The position numbers and the translations under genes are program-made. 64,000 bases of DNA, from positions 1,209,501 to 1,273,500 of the forward strand of contig JALPQD010000240.1 of assembly GCA_023101885.1 (NCBI GenBank), in the 5' to 3' direction. This document shows positions 37,958 to 50,520 of the stretch, in pieces (within the stretch, counting starts at the first letter, position 1; the number at the start of each line of letters is the position of its first letter). This DNA comes from Typhlomys cinereus. Taxonomy: Eukaryota > Chordata > Mammalia > Rodentia > Platacanthomyidae. The notes beneath the pieces are model-generated. The model was not told the origin of the DNA and did not search any database. It saw only the letters and a program-made list of their open reading frames with translations.

Positions 37958-38095
37958 CTTCTCCTCTCTCTCTCTCTTCTCCCCTCCCCAGTCATCCCCC
38001 CTTTTCATTCTCCCCTTTCCCCTCTTCCTTTCACCCCCTCTCCCTCCATCCTCTTCTCTCAGTGCCTCCCCCTTCCTTCCTCCTATCCCCTGGAG
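37958..38095 (+). repeat. Polypyrimidine (CT-rich) tract
   Basis: About 135 bp almost wholly C and T on the + strand, with CTCTCT and CCCCTCCCC blocks. Confidence 0.85.
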
Positions 38096-38189
38096 CATCC
38101 TTTTGTGTGAATGCCAAACCTCCCTCTAAGTCCTCCACCCTAGTGAAGGTTCAGGACTCAGCTGCATAGCCCCGGAGCCCTTTCTTGGG

Positions 38190-38560
38190 CTCTCCCTTAG
38201 TACGAGAACTTTATTATGTCTGTTAATAAATACCTTGTCTCTAAGAATCCTACTGCCTAGAGCCTTCTCCCCTGTGATCCATGCTAGACTTTGGGGGGTT
38301 TTCGACATGTCAGCCATTGTGCAGGTCAGGCAAAGTCCAATTCCGGCTGCTGCAGCCCTAACTTGTGAGTAGTATCTTACATATTGTTGGTCCTCCCCAT
38401 CTTTAGGCTCTTACAGTCTTACTGCCTCCTCTTCTGCAAGGTTCCCTGAGCTTTAGGATGGGGAGAGATTTGGCTTGTATGATTCCAGGTGATTAATGTA
38501 GGATCTTTGGTGCTCTGAATTATGGTTTGTTGTTGTTTTCAGTTTTGCTTTTCCTGAACC
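38190..38560 (+). mobile_element. LINE-1 3' UTR fragment (Lx-like)
   Basis: GGCTCTTACAGTCTTACTGCC, TTCTGCAAGGTTCCCTGAGC and GATTTGGCTTGTATGATTCC match old rodent L1 3' UTR and align with the copy at 1322-1410. Nothing of ORF2 remains here. Confidence 0.65.
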
Positions 38561-38739
38561 ACCTTTGGCTGCATCCCTCCTGAGGACTGGGGAGCCTGCC
38601 CTAGTCAGGGTCCGGGGCAGAAAAAGCGAACCACTGAATTTTGAGTTTCTGATTTTGTTTTAATATTAAAAAAGTGTTTCTTTTTCTTATCTTTTTTTCC
38701 CCATGAAAACAAGTTGTTTTAGCCAATAAAGTTCTCTTT

Positions 38740-38997
38740 TTTTGTGCATGTTCATGCGTGCATGTGTGTGTATCAGAGGGCACTATGTGTCCCTATGGAG
38801 GACCAAGGGTGACTTAGGGAATTATCCTGGACTGCTTCTACCTCCTTTTTGCTTTGCTCTCAGATTTCCCAGGTTTCCACCTACCAGGGCCAAAAGTGCA
38901 AGCCGCTGCCTGTTTCTGCTGGCATTTTTACTGAACTAAGGACCTTCTGTTTGTGAGGCAAAATCTTAGCCCCTGAGCCATCTCTCCAGTCCCTAAT
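38740..38997 (-). mobile_element. B2-superfamily SINE, family X copy 4
   Basis: Minus strand: GGACTGGAGAGATGGCTCAGG head, AAACAGAAGGTCC, then AAAATGCCAGCAGAAACAGG, GCACTTTTGGCCCTGGTAGG, GTGGAAACCTGGGAAATC, GCAGTCCAGGATAATTCCC and CCTCCATAGGGACACATAG before a short CA tail. Confidence 0.85.
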
Positions 38998-39144
38998 AAA
39001 GTTCTTAAAGGATATTTTACCTAGGTTCAGTGACATACCTACTTTCAGATTCTAGTTAGTGTTCAAGGAACACTGACTTTCAGCCTTCCTACTATTCTTT
39101 ACTGCCTAGAAGGCTAGGTCATCTTAAGTGTTCTCCACAGAAGA

Positions 39145-39485
39145 CCCCTTTGGATGGAGAACTCTTTCTATATACCCCAAGTACACAGATATATAAAATA
39201 GTCATGTTCATTGCAGCTCTCTTTACAATAGCAAAAAAAAGTAGAATCAACTAATATGCCCATCAACAGAGGAATGGGATATGAAACTGTGGTATACATA
39301 CACAATGGAGTATTATATGTATATATGTATGTATATATATTAAATGGAGTATATACATATATATACACACACACATATATATATACACACAAATGGATGG
39401 ATTTGGAAAATATAATGTTGGGTGAGTTATCACAGACACAGAAAGATAAATACAACATGTCTTACATGTGGATCCTAGCATTAAA
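39145..39485 (+). mobile_element. LINE-1 ORF2 3'-end remnant interrupted by a TA/TG tract
   Basis: Text such as CAACAGAGGAATGGGATATG, ACACAATGGAGTA and AAATGGATGGATTTGGAAAA corresponds to the end of rodent L1 ORF2. Translation keeps VVYIHNG and KWMDLENIMLGELSQTQK, like the usual YIHTMEYY and WMDLE...EVT motifs. An (AT)/(TG) tract at 39308-39390 splits it. It is a dead fragment. Confidence 0.72.
39308..39390 (+). repeat. Imperfect TATG/TATA/CACA tract
   Basis: TATGTATATATG units pass through a short L1-like spacer into ATATACACACAC units. The two halves are roughly complementary and could fold back. Confidence 0.8.
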
Positions 39486-40087
39486 TTCTTGTCTGGAATA
39501 TTTGGCTTGGAATTCTGATGTGATTATGGAGCTTGCTATATATGCCAAGTTTATTACAGCTACTTATGGGCCTAAGATGCTTGAATCAGCTGACAAATTC
39601 TGTAATGTGAGATTCAGAAGTAGGGCTGGGTATGTTGGTATTATCAAAGCAGAGACGTCAAGGATTTGGGACAGGGTGACAGTGCACATAATTGAGTGAT
39701 GAGTTTTGCTTACTATGTTGGAAGGTTCGGATGATGGCATGATATTCATAACTGAGAACTATGGATTTGGTTGAGTTTTTGGATGGAGTAGGTTTAAAAA
39801 AAGAAGAAAAAAACCCATAAAATTTATTTCCATTTCTATATTTTTATAAGATATACTGTCATGTTACATTTCCACTTATAGTTTAGGAATTTTATTTCAT
39901 ATGCCACTTTTTATAAAATGTCTTCCTATTTTAAATCTATGAAATAATGAAGTTTTGATATGTAAAAATTAACATGCAAAATGACTAATAAAACATGGAA
40001 TAGTAATAAATCATAAATTTATTTTAAAGTGCTTCTTTGGTCTACATGTAAGCTTACCATTTATTAAAGATACAAGCAATTTTGGGT

Positions 40088-40178
40088 AGTATTAAGCTGG
40101 GACATGGCTCCATGATAGTGTATTCGCGTAGAATGTCCCAGGGCCTAGGTTCTTTCTCCACACCACAAACAAGCAATA
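40088..40178 (+). mobile_element. ID SINE, degraded
   Basis: AGCTGGGACATGGCTCCATG, AGAATGTCCCAGGGCCTAGG and CTCCACACCACAAAC fit an old ID copy. Confidence 0.5.
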
Positions 40179-43100
40179 ATGTAAGCTGGATGTACATAAA
40201 TAATTAAAACTTGACTGAAGAGCATTTTCATCATTTTTTAGCATTGATTTCATTTTGATTTTATAATCATAAATGATAAAAATGGAAAGTCTTTGTCTTC
40301 TATAATTAAATCATTATGTTTCATAAGACTGAAATACTTGAATACAGTACAAAGCATTGCAGTCTAGCTATTTTATTCTTGAATTGGAGCAGAAGTATTT
40401 CAGACAGAATTCTTTGGTGTTGTGTGGAGTGATGGTGGTTCAGAACCACAGCTACCATGAAGCTATGAGATGAGGCGAAGGTAGGCACTGCCAGGGCACC
40501 TCAGATTCAGTTCACATTGGAGTTTGACTTCATTTCCATGATTTGTATCCTGAAGCCTTTTGCCGTTTCCAATGTTTCTGGCAGTGGAGACTAGCACAGC
40601 TTCAGAAGTTGTGGGCAGGTAGTCAGATTGTCATTAGTGTGTCACTTTTTTCCATCCCACAGATGCTTTCTGAAATGGTAGAACTTTGTATCCACATGAG
40701 CTAAACCAAAGCCTTTTCCATTAACAAGTTCTGTAGAGATTTACTGAGAGGACAAGGGAAGTTATCACGAAGTAAAAGAAACTGCACTGTGGTCCCTTTT
40801 ATTGCAGCTTCACTCTCCGTAGGTTCCATTATCCAAGTCACTCTGTTGTTCATTAAATAAAATAGAAACTTGCTATTTATTATTATTCTACTTCATGAGT
40901 CATTATTAATTATCTTCCTGCTCCTGGTTTATAAACTGAACATCATCATAAAGATGCATGTGTAAGAAAAGCTGAGCCTAGATAGAGTTCACAGTTATTC
41001 TTAGCCTGAGGCATTGATGCAGTGGGAAGGATTAGGTGTCACTTACAGTGAACACCTTTTTCTTTGCTGTCACCCCACCACCATGCTGCTGGACTCAGGG
41101 ACGATCCAGGTACACTCCACTTACTTTTCTCTGAAGCTCTCTCCAGGGAGACTTAAAAAGAGAGGAACGAGAAATAAGAAAAGGTAGATACAGAGGGTGG
41201 AGTAACTGTTGACATTTTAGAAAAATTTGGCTCCTAGGAATGGAAATGGGATAGAAAGAGATGACCAGATCATTGTTTTAAGTTTTAGAAAAAGGTCAGA
41301 TTAATGCTCCCCCTGCTCAAAGTCCTTACTAGCTGTGCAAATAGAAGCATTCACACCAGTTGAGCTAAATCACATCTGACAGGTAAAGCATCACACATTT
41401 CTGAGTCCTTGAAAGAATTCATGTGCCCTGAAAGTGTAAGGTGCAAGTTCAGTTCCAGGTTCCTTTCCGCAGTGGGGCAGAAGAAAGGCTTGGAGGGGCT
41501 GAGTGACTCTTCAACCAAGTGGGGAAGATGACACGAACCTAAACCCTCACAGTCTGATTAAGGGAGATAAGCTACCCTCTTAATATACTTGGAGGTAAGG
41601 GGCAAGAAGTGAGTTACAGAAAAGTTGAGGAGACTCAGGGAAGAGAGAGGCACATGGAATTAACAAAAAGAAAAATTTGACTCTAACATGTTCTGATGTG
41701 CCAGGTGGTCCATGGGAGATCAGATCACTACTGGCTCCAGTAAGGACCATCTTAACCCATCAGGTGCATGAAGAGACCAGAGACTGTCCCCACCTTCCCT
41801 CTAGGGAGGCATGCCCAGTCTAGATGCACTTGTCCACAGGGGATGAGCCTCTATGTCTTGCTGAGATATGCAGAGTGATGCGCAGACCAGACCAGCAGCG
41901 AATCACCCACTGCTCCTCAGCTAAAGTATACAATATGGAGTCCAAAGCTACAGTAATGAAATTTCAGGTACCTCCATGCACATGAAAGTTTGAGTGGCAC
42001 AAGTCAATTTTATTCTTATTGTGTGCAACAAACCTGCCATTGTGGAAAGTGTGCTTATTTTGAAAGGCAGACACTTGTTCCTCATTAACTGAGGCACGTA
42101 TGTGAGTGACACTACACATATACAAAAGAAGTAAAGCCTCCTTAATCAAGGGCCTCCATTTTCAGAAATGGTGGGACTTTGGGTGGCTTTACAAGCCAGA
42201 GTCATGAGTCTTTACTCTTCACTGCAACCACCTTCTCACTCATCCTTCTTTCTCAAGTATATTTAACATGTATAATGCCATTTTGTATTTCCCCAGATAC
42301 TTGCTGACCCACATTCTACACCTCACTTCTTATTTATTTGTAAAACAATCCACCCAGATAGTGCAGTCTCCCTGGTTCTCCTGCTTGCGCCTGGTATTTT
42401 CTCTTTTCCGACTTGTGCCTTACTTCAAGATCTTCCTTGCTGAATCCTATGTTCTTAGTTTCTGGGTTCCACCTGCAGGTGTTTATAGTATTACCTGCAC
42501 AAGCCTTTATCTTTCCCCACATCTCCTTGCCACAGAGACCAGAACAGAGTAGCATCAGGAACAGGTTGAGTAGAGAGCTCCCATGTGTGCCTTCAGAGTA
42601 CATAGATACCCAGGGCGCCAAGGATAGTCAGAGTGTGGGCTACTGTGACACACTAATCAACCCATGACCATCATGCTATGAGGGTCGAGGTCCAGTAAAG
42701 ATAGGACACATACACTGTCCTTGTTGTTGATATGTGTTGAGACTCAAGAATGATGTTGTCCATATCAAAGAATCCCACTTTTTAGAATCTTATAATTTGT
42801 AGAGATACTTTAGATGGAAGAATCTTAGGACTGTATGTCCATTCTATCATACATAATTCTAACACGTATCTTTAATATAATTTAATATAATATTTAATGT
42901 TAATGTAATTTAAAATTTAGATATATGAATTATGGCTCTGGGCTATGTATTTCTCTCTGTGCGACCTGAGCAGCATGTGTTCCTATCATTGTTCCTTAGT
43001 GTACACAGCTTCTTAGATTTTTACTCTTCCCTCTTTGTCATTTAATATGTTTGACAAAGCTTTCAGCTTATAAATTGTGAGGCCAGAAACCTGAGGAACA

Positions 43101-43604
43101 GACTTTTGAGAACCATGTCTGCAGTAGACAGGTACAACTCTTCTCTGAGGCGCTTGTGGTCATTTCTCTTCCGAGGGTGCATGTGCTTTACCATATCCAA
43201 TCTATTGTTCTAACCCAGTGGATCTCATATGTATATATTTGGCCATGAAAAAAATTGATGATGTTGAGATCTTACTCTTTCTCTAAATATTGATTTGACT
43301 GATTACCATGTGTGTAGGAAGGAGGATTTGTATATACACTGTCATATCATTTTATAGTTAGCCAAAGTAGAAGAACATTGCTTCCAATCTTGAGTTTAGA
43401 AAATGCTCGATAACCCTACTTTACTTAAAAAAAAATTCATTTGTTCATGAGATAAAGAGAGAGGAAGAGAGCCAGCAGGTGTGTGTGTGCTCACCCTCTA
43501 ACCATCCCTGGATCCCTGGACATTTGCCCTCCAGCCACTCACAAGTGCTTTTCATCTTTCTCTGATGCCACTTTACGCTGTTCTTTGTGGAGAGGAGATA
43601 TGGG

Positions 43605-43748
43605 TGAAAGTGCATATGTGAGATCTGAAGACAAACTTTAAGAAGTTGATTCTCTCCTTCCACCATGTGGGCTATAGGATTTGAACTCAGGTTGCCAGAT
43701 TTTCACATAGGTACCTTTTTCTATACACTGAACCCTCTCTTCGGCTCT
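43605..43748 (-). mobile_element. B3-type SINE fragment
   Basis: GTTGATTCTCTCCTTCCACC, TGTGGGCTATAGGATTTG, AACTCAGGTTGCCAG and CTGAACCCTCTCTTCGGCTC are the minus-strand form of a B3/B2 head and body. Confidence 0.65.
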
Positions 43749-43971
43749 GATCTTTTTCAAGCCTATTCTATGATTCTTGACACTGTAGAAGTGACCTCCA
43801 AAGATAAATAAGTGAAACCCTATATGTGAAAAGTACATATAATACTTTTCCATAATAACCAGTGGGCATGCAGTGAGGTATAGAATTTTTAAAAATTAGC
43901 TATGTTGAAAACTTTGGGAGATATCCCCAAAACAAGTACGTTGGGTGTGCACTGTGTGTGAATTTGGCTGC

Positions 43972-43977
43972 ATGTGC

Positions 43978-44045
<68 letters not shown>

Positions 44046-44046
44046 G
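43972..44046 (+). repeat. (TG)n-(TGTC)n compound microsatellite
   Basis: TG run at 43982-44015, then TGTC tetranucleotides to 44040. Confidence 0.95.
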
Positions 44047-44457
44047 TAAAATTCCAAGTGTGACATCAACTTTTTCCCCCTAAAAAAAATCTACTTGTGA
44101 TGACTTTTAATCATGTGTTTTGTGAATTGCACATACCTTAGGGAGACTGTGTCAAGTCATAAGCTTGCCTTACTACAATAACTTTACAAAGTTCGGCAAG
44201 ATGCTGGTTCTCTGAATGCTTTCTGAGCTATTGATTCAAAATAAATATTTGTGACTTTTGAACTGCTTTGCCTCTGCATTTGCCAGTGTACTTTCTTATT
44301 TTCTTGGAAGAAAATTTGGGGTAATTCCATTTTGTTTTACTGTTAGAATAAACATATGGATTTCAGTTAGACTCTGCAGAGTGGCTCCATCCGGAAGTGT
44401 CTCTTCCTCCCCCACGAAGTTACCAGTGCTGCAGGGATTTTCCAGTGTCTACTTGTA

Positions 44458-44460
<3 letters not shown>

Positions 44461-44504
<44 letters not shown>
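44461..44504 (+). repeat. (GT)22 microsatellite
   Basis: Uninterrupted GT run, about 0.4 kb from the previous TG tract. Confidence 0.97.
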
Positions 44505-44507
<3 letters not shown>

Positions 44508-45417
44508 GCTGAATGTATGAAAAATGAGTAAAATCTGTTTTTTCTTTCCTGTTCATCCTGTTTGTCCTATGTGTATAGACAACTAATTTGCTGTTCTTCC
44601 CCTGAGGGGAATTCAAGTCAAAAGTCAAATTAAATTACTAGAAAAAGATCCTCTCACCTCAAGAAGAACAAAGTACCATAATTCTAGGGAACAAACAAAA
44701 AAAATTGGAACATTTATCTGATTTCTCAGTGTGTGCTTCATTTGTCCATGGAACTTTATTTGTGTGAATACTTATGTAAATAAATGTTGAGTCAATAAAT
44801 TTGAATTTGACCAACCTCAGTGGACCGATTTCACTGTGAGTTTGAAGAGTCTTCATTTAATCCTCTCAGGTATCCATTAAGATTTTGGAAAAAATGTGTT
44901 TTTCATAAAAATTCAGTAAATATTTTCATTTGACTGACTTTTTTCCATATTTTTTTAGCTAGTTACATTTATATACAACACAGTTTGTATTGACAGTGGA
45001 GAACCATAAAGTGATAAAAGTGAGACTGAATGTGTTATTTATACAAGAGAAGTTTTTCCAAATTTATTTTCACCTGCTGCCCATCCCTGATGCACAAACA
45101 CCTAAATTATGAATAAGTTACAAATAACTCCAATCCCTGGCTCTGACTTTCTTGCTCTGAGCTCACAGATTTTCACATTGCTACCTCAGGACAGTTTTCA
45201 GTGACATCACTTTCTCTGAAATCAGCTTGGAGTGCCAGAAACACAGCTTCCTAAACCTAGAGACAGGAGAAGGTGTGGAGCGCAGTACACCGGCCCGTGA
45301 GCCATCTTTCCCAACATAAGCTGTGTACTTTATAGCCCTTATTTTCTTTACCTGAACTTCTGCCACTTAAAAAATCAGCTGTATCATATCAACACATGTC
45401 CCTTTATTTTATTGTTT

Positions 45418-45590
45418 TTGTTTTGATTTTGGAGGGTTTTGAGACAGGAGCATAGCTTAGGCTGACCTGTAATTCTTTACGTGCTCTGGGATGGAGAACC
45501 ACCTTGGCCTTGAGGTCCTTGGCCGCCTCCTCCTGTGCACTGGCGACATTGTCAGCGGGCAATCACGGCCAGCAACACACACCAAGTTAA
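45418..45590 (-). mobile_element. B1 SINE, diverged
   Basis: GGTTTTGAGACAGGAGCATAG, AGGCTGACCTGTAATTC, CCGCCTCCTCCTGTGCACTGG and GGCAATCACGGCCAGC fit minus-strand B1 order. Followed at 45700-45757 by a short B2-type head (GCTGAGCCATCTACCCAGCTCC), also minus strand. Confidence 0.55.
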
Positions 45591-46059
45591 ATTGCCCACC
45601 ATCTCTGGAATGTTGAGAAAAGCCTTCGTCATTCTTTCCTTGTTCGAGTTTCCAATGCTTTTCATCTAGTCTGTTTAGCTGCACAAACAATTCCTTTCTT
45701 CATGTTTTGGGGGCAAACACATTATCTGCTGAGCCATCTACCCAGCTCCACCCTCCATTCTTCATCCTTAATTTGGAATAGAAAGAGATGTTAGATTAAC
45801 TGGAAAGAGACTCCAAAGTGTGTATGTGTGGGGGGGGGGTGCCTTTGTGTGATGAAAGGTATGTAAAGTTAGGACCCTGGTAACTCATAAATACCTGTAG
45901 CATCTGTGTCCTTTAACAAGAATGCTTAATAGAAACAGAAATGTTTTCTGACCTTGTTCACAATTTGTGTCCCATCCAAGTACTTACCATATCTGGCCTT
46001 GCTTGTCTTCCAGGGCTTGTTCTAGGGAACAGCCATAGTCGGGTAAGCTGGGCTTGTTC

Positions 46060-46145
46060 AGGGTAGCATGGCTGTGTTCCTCAACACAGTGCTTGGGATG
46101 TAGTGGATGTGCAATGTACTTGCTTACATGAATGAAAGAATAGCA
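46060..46145 (+). mobile_element. Ancient L2-type 3' end
   Basis: AACACAGTGCTTGGGATGTAG, GATGTGCAATGTACTTGC and ATGAATGAAAG parallel the L2 tail. Confidence 0.5.
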
Positions 46146-46461
46146 AGAATGATGCCTAAAGCTAAAGATGGTTTTATATGCATGGGATTCACTTTTAAAT
46201 GAGAAAAGGACAAGATGCTATAGAAGAGATGTGTCTACAGGTTTCAATTCTCCATTTCTTATCAGCTTACTGTGCTGTCAGAGTCCACTAAAGCACAGGA
46301 TAGCACTGAAGGTATGTCAAAGGTTAACTGCTAACACTTCCTCTGAACAATTTCACAAGCCCAAATCATCTAAAAAAGGAAAGTCTTGGAGCAAATTCTG
46401 TAACACCAACCTTTGGTAACTACTTCTGCTTAGTGGTGGCTCCATCTCCATTTGTTTGTTG

Positions 46462-46573
46462 TTCTTTTGAGACAGAATCTTGCACATGACCCCAGCTGGT
46501 CTTGGTCTCACGGGCCTCCTACCTTAGTTTTGGGGTGCCCTGATCGTAGTGTATGCCATTGGGCCTGGCCGTC
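46462..46573 (-). mobile_element. B1 SINE
   Basis: TTTTGAGACAGAATCTTGC, CCAGCTGGTCTTGGTCTC, GGCCTCCTACCTTAG, GGTGCCCTGATCG and GCCATTGGGCCTGGCCG are the minus-strand B1 landmarks in order. Confidence 0.75.
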
Positions 46574-49359
46574 ACATTGATTTTCTTCCTAGGCTCTATT
46601 CTCCAATCATCAGGGCTGGTTCAGCCTCACAAATGTGCCCTTGTGAAGTTACTGCTGGGACTTATTTCTGCCAGGGCCAGTGCCCACAGCCAACTCCTTG
46701 TTTTAGTCTCCAAAAGACCCTCAGGAATTTCAGGAAAACCATGGGTGGGCAAACAAACCATAGGCAATGTGCTTTGTTTGTTGGTATTTTGGTTGGAGAA
46801 AAATTAGTCTGAACTAAAAAGAACAAGAGAACTTTAAACACCTAGGTATTAGAAGAAATGGGAAAGGGAGGCCACGCACTTAGCAATCAAATTAACCTAT
46901 GTATTAACCATTGGATTCTGTACACTGCAGATATATAATATTAGTTTCAGGCTTGTTTTTATTTAAAAATATGTGATAAGACTGAAGAGGCTAGAATGGG
47001 TTTTCATATGCCTGCTCCAATTCTTCATTCAGGCTTCTAGGACACGTCCTATACCAGGTCACCTGAACCACAGTCTCAGATACTGAGAAGACGTAGAGTT
47101 AGGTGTCTGGGAATGCTGTGGGAAAATCCGAGGACCTTGTGTTTGTACCAGGTGTATGAATGTGGGTCTGGAGTTTGAACTCAGAGCCAGAGAACTGTCT
47201 ATTTTGAAACCGTTTCTTTGCTATGGTAAAACTGGTAGGTGTACGATAAGCAGACTATAATTAATTCATTGGGAAAAATGCAGAAGGAAGCAAGTAGCCC
47301 TCTCTTTATCTTTGAAAATTGAACTCAGGAAAATGCACAAATACAGCAGCACTTCAGTTAGGTAAATCATTTTCAGTGACATTTGCCGGAAGTACTGGTC
47401 TGTTTCTGAGAGGTGTGGCCAGCATTCTGATGCCCTTTTACCTGTTTTTGTGTAATGGCAAGCTTTGGGTTCTGAGGAAGCACTTAGTTCTGGAGAATGC
47501 ATTTCTTTGATGTTTTCTGAGTTATTCATCAAATTTCAGGATGCAACAAGCAGAAATGGAAACTGTGGTGTCTAGGCATACTGAAAGATGCTCTCATGCG
47601 TTCACTCTCTCATTGTAATAGGTGATGAACAAACTATGCCCTTTATGTTATGCTGACAGTAGGTTAGAAGCCAGAGGAATCCGGCTTCCCTACTTTTGAA
47701 TGTCCCAGGATGACATCAAGAGGACATGTTCAGAAGTCTAGTCTTAGGAGTGCATGCTGTGTAGAGAATGAGGAGGTATCAGAGTAAGAGTCACAATAAA
47801 ACTCCAGCACGTGCTTCTCCTAGGACGTGGAAGTTCAGCACAGCCTTCCAGGTCACTAAGAACCTTGCCACATTACTTGTGAGGTCTAGGTGTGCTGTGG
47901 CCTCCATGCAGGCTCAGGAGCCAGGTGGGTGGCACAGGCTTGCAGATGTTGGGGCTTGCCAACATGGATGTTAGAATCACAGCTCTGGGCAGGGGGCGGG
48001 TGGTCCATGAAAGCCTCTGTGTCAGTCTGAAAGCCTGACCTTCATCCTAAAGGCAAAAAGGAGCTGCCAAAGACCTTTGGGTGTTAGGGCAACATGATCA
48101 GATTGTGCATTAGTGCACTGACCCTGGAGGCCAGTCTCTGTTCTAAATGAAAACAGAACATCTCTTTAAGACTCCTGAAGTATTGACTAGCTGGTCTCCA
48201 TAAAACGGACAGCTCTACATATCTCCATGGGATCTTGCATGTGATGCAGAAACACGATTCCTCCTAGACACTCCAGGCTCTAGCGAGATGAGTTTGGGAT
48301 AAGTTTTCATATTTTTCTAATACACCTGGGCAGACTACTGCAAAAGGAATCCAGCCTTTCAATATTGATTGAGAATTTGCACCAGTGTCCTCTGGAAAGG
48401 CGGGACCCTATGAAGGGAATAAGAGGCCTTAGTTTCTCCTTGTTGGATATGCCATGGAAGGAAATATAGAAGAGAAAAAAATACCCTTCATGTCCTGCTT
48501 TCTGTACACAATCACATGTGGCCAATTCCTAGTTTTGTCTAAATTGATCATTTAGGCAACTTTTAAGACAAATAGAATTTATTCAAGGTAGAAAGACAAT
48601 TCTCAGTGGCATTATGGAATCTGGGTACATTTAGGAACAAAACACTGTTATTCCTAAACAGCAAGAGAAGTAAAGGTCAAAGACAAGATATAAGTCCAAA
48701 CCATGGAGTCTTCACATAAAATTGTCAGTGAAAATGCTCTGGAACAATGCCAGTGACTTCCTACTTGGCTCCCAGAAAAGCAAGAAGGTACCAGTCTTAC
48801 ACTTATATTTACCCTGATGGTTGAAAGTTCATTTCCTTAATCAGAATTTTTGCCTCAATTCCACAAACCCACATTATTTTTATCTGACAGCTCACTGATA
48901 GGAGTTAAGATCAGTTGTGATATAAATCTTAGGTTCTTTATAGGGTTTTGGGAGTGGGACCCTTGTTTCACAGGGTGGGGGTTGGGGGACAGGAGCAGGA
49001 AGAGAGAAAAGGGAACAGAGCCGCAGCCAGCCTCAGAGGAGTCCTGCTGACATGGTCAGTCTGACCCATTGAATGGCCTGAATACAATAAATGCTGCTTT
49101 ATCCCGCCTTGAAAGGCAAGAGATAGCACAGTCTAAATGACCGGGCATGCTTAAATAGGCGACTTGGTATGTTTGAGTTGAGAGTGTTTGAAATTTGAGC
49201 TCTTTGACCGCCTGGGAGCTGCCACAGGTCACCTGCCTTGCTCAGTGGGGACAGGGCTAGGTCTCGCAAGAAATTGTCCATAGATGAATTGTAGTACAAA
49301 TTCTTTCCTTTGTTGGTTGGCCTCTTTCACTAGACCATGGCCTATAAAATTTTGTAAAA

Positions 49360-50035
49360 ACAATCCTTAAATATTATTTGAAAGGGCAAATGGCCCACGC
49401 TGAAAGGTCTGACAGTTTGACATATCGTGCGTGGTTTTGATAGCTCGGAAACTGAGAAGTATGGCCAAGATTCTCTCCCTGCTTGTTAGAAGCCTGGAGG
49501 TGGTGGACATGTGTCTTGCTGCCGTGCAGAGCTCCTTGGCTTCGCGCAACCTGACAGGCAATGAGTCCGCTTCATTCAGCAATCTTAAACCCTTTTAGAC
49601 TAATTTGTGAGGGAAAAATAGTATCTTGGAATCCAGCATCCAAAAAGACAAGACCAGGTACCGCCAATTAACCGTAGCAGAGCAGAGAGCTCTGGAGCTT
49701 CTGATAGCATCAGTGCCTGTCCCAGAGAAGTCACGTCAGTGAGGAAAGAAAAGGATTTGACCGGCCTGGCCTGCTCTCAGAGACTAGGAGGCTGCAGGAG
49801 AGGATTTCTGCATTAGAATATTGCATACGTACTGCAGTGAGCAGGCGGGTGCCTGCCTGGCACTACCTCTGCATAGCCAAAGGCCATTTCCAGGAGCCTC
49901 TGGCCCCTCAGTCACTGGCCTACTAGTTAATTGCCATGCGGACTTCATGACACATGGGCAGATAATATGACATTTTCGGTTTCTGTCACTAGCAAACGCC
50001 ACCGCGTGGTTTGCACTAGTTGCTAAGAAGCTGTC
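49360..50035. promoter_or_regulatory. Candidate enhancer block, part 1 (CRE-like and MEIS-type sites)
   Basis: No recognisable repeat. CpGs are frequent (ATCGTGCG, CTCGG, TTCGCGC, CCGCTT, CACCGCGTGG). It holds TCACGTCA at 49731-49738 (CRE-like), CTGTCA at 49983-49988 and AGCTGTCA at 50029-50036 (MEIS/TGIF-type). Function inferred. Confidence 0.4.
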
Positions 50036-50520
50036 AGAAACCATTAGCAGTTGGTTAGAGTCGCCTATGGCATTTCCTTATAGCATCAGCAGAACGAGCA
50101 TCAATCACCCACCGGAGTCTCCTGCTATCCTAATGAGGCTGTAAGCTTGTTTATGGACTCGCATCATTTTTATGATTATTTCCACCTTTTCAGCTTGCTT
50201 TCACTTGGCAGTGGGAGAAGTCAGCTCCAGGAACGAAGTCACTGCTGACATTTTACTAATATGCTTCAGAGCTGCTGCATGCTGCCATGTGCTTGGCCGT
50301 GGGTCTCCAAGTTTGCTTAGTGATCTTAAAAATAAAAAAGGAAATAAATCCTCCGGAGACCACATCGAGGTGACTGTATCGAATTGCAAAGTGAATGGGA
50401 ATGCTAAAGGTATAATTACGCATTTAGACTCTTTGCTAAGGTCCGGATGGTCCGAGATCAATTTTCAATTTTAGAAAGTGGAAGAGGTTAAACAATTTAT
50501 TAAAATCTATGGAAGCGTTT
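50036..50520. promoter_or_regulatory. Candidate enhancer block, part 2 (PBX-HOX site, CpG-retaining core)
   Basis: By eye about 13 CpGs lie in 480 bp, well above the surrounding intron. ATCAATCA at 50100-50107 is the reverse complement of TGATTGAT, a PBX-HOX composite. Also present are TTTTTATGATTATTTCC, TATAATTACGC and GTTTATGG cores. About 2.7 kb upstream of the homeobox exon. The 100-codon open frame inside is not considered a gene. Confidence 0.48.

Noticed and set aside
50172..50474. 100-codon plus-strand open frame in the candidate enhancer
   Set aside because: No recognised family, no splice context in phase with MEIS1 exons, and the surroundings read as regulatory; treated as chance.
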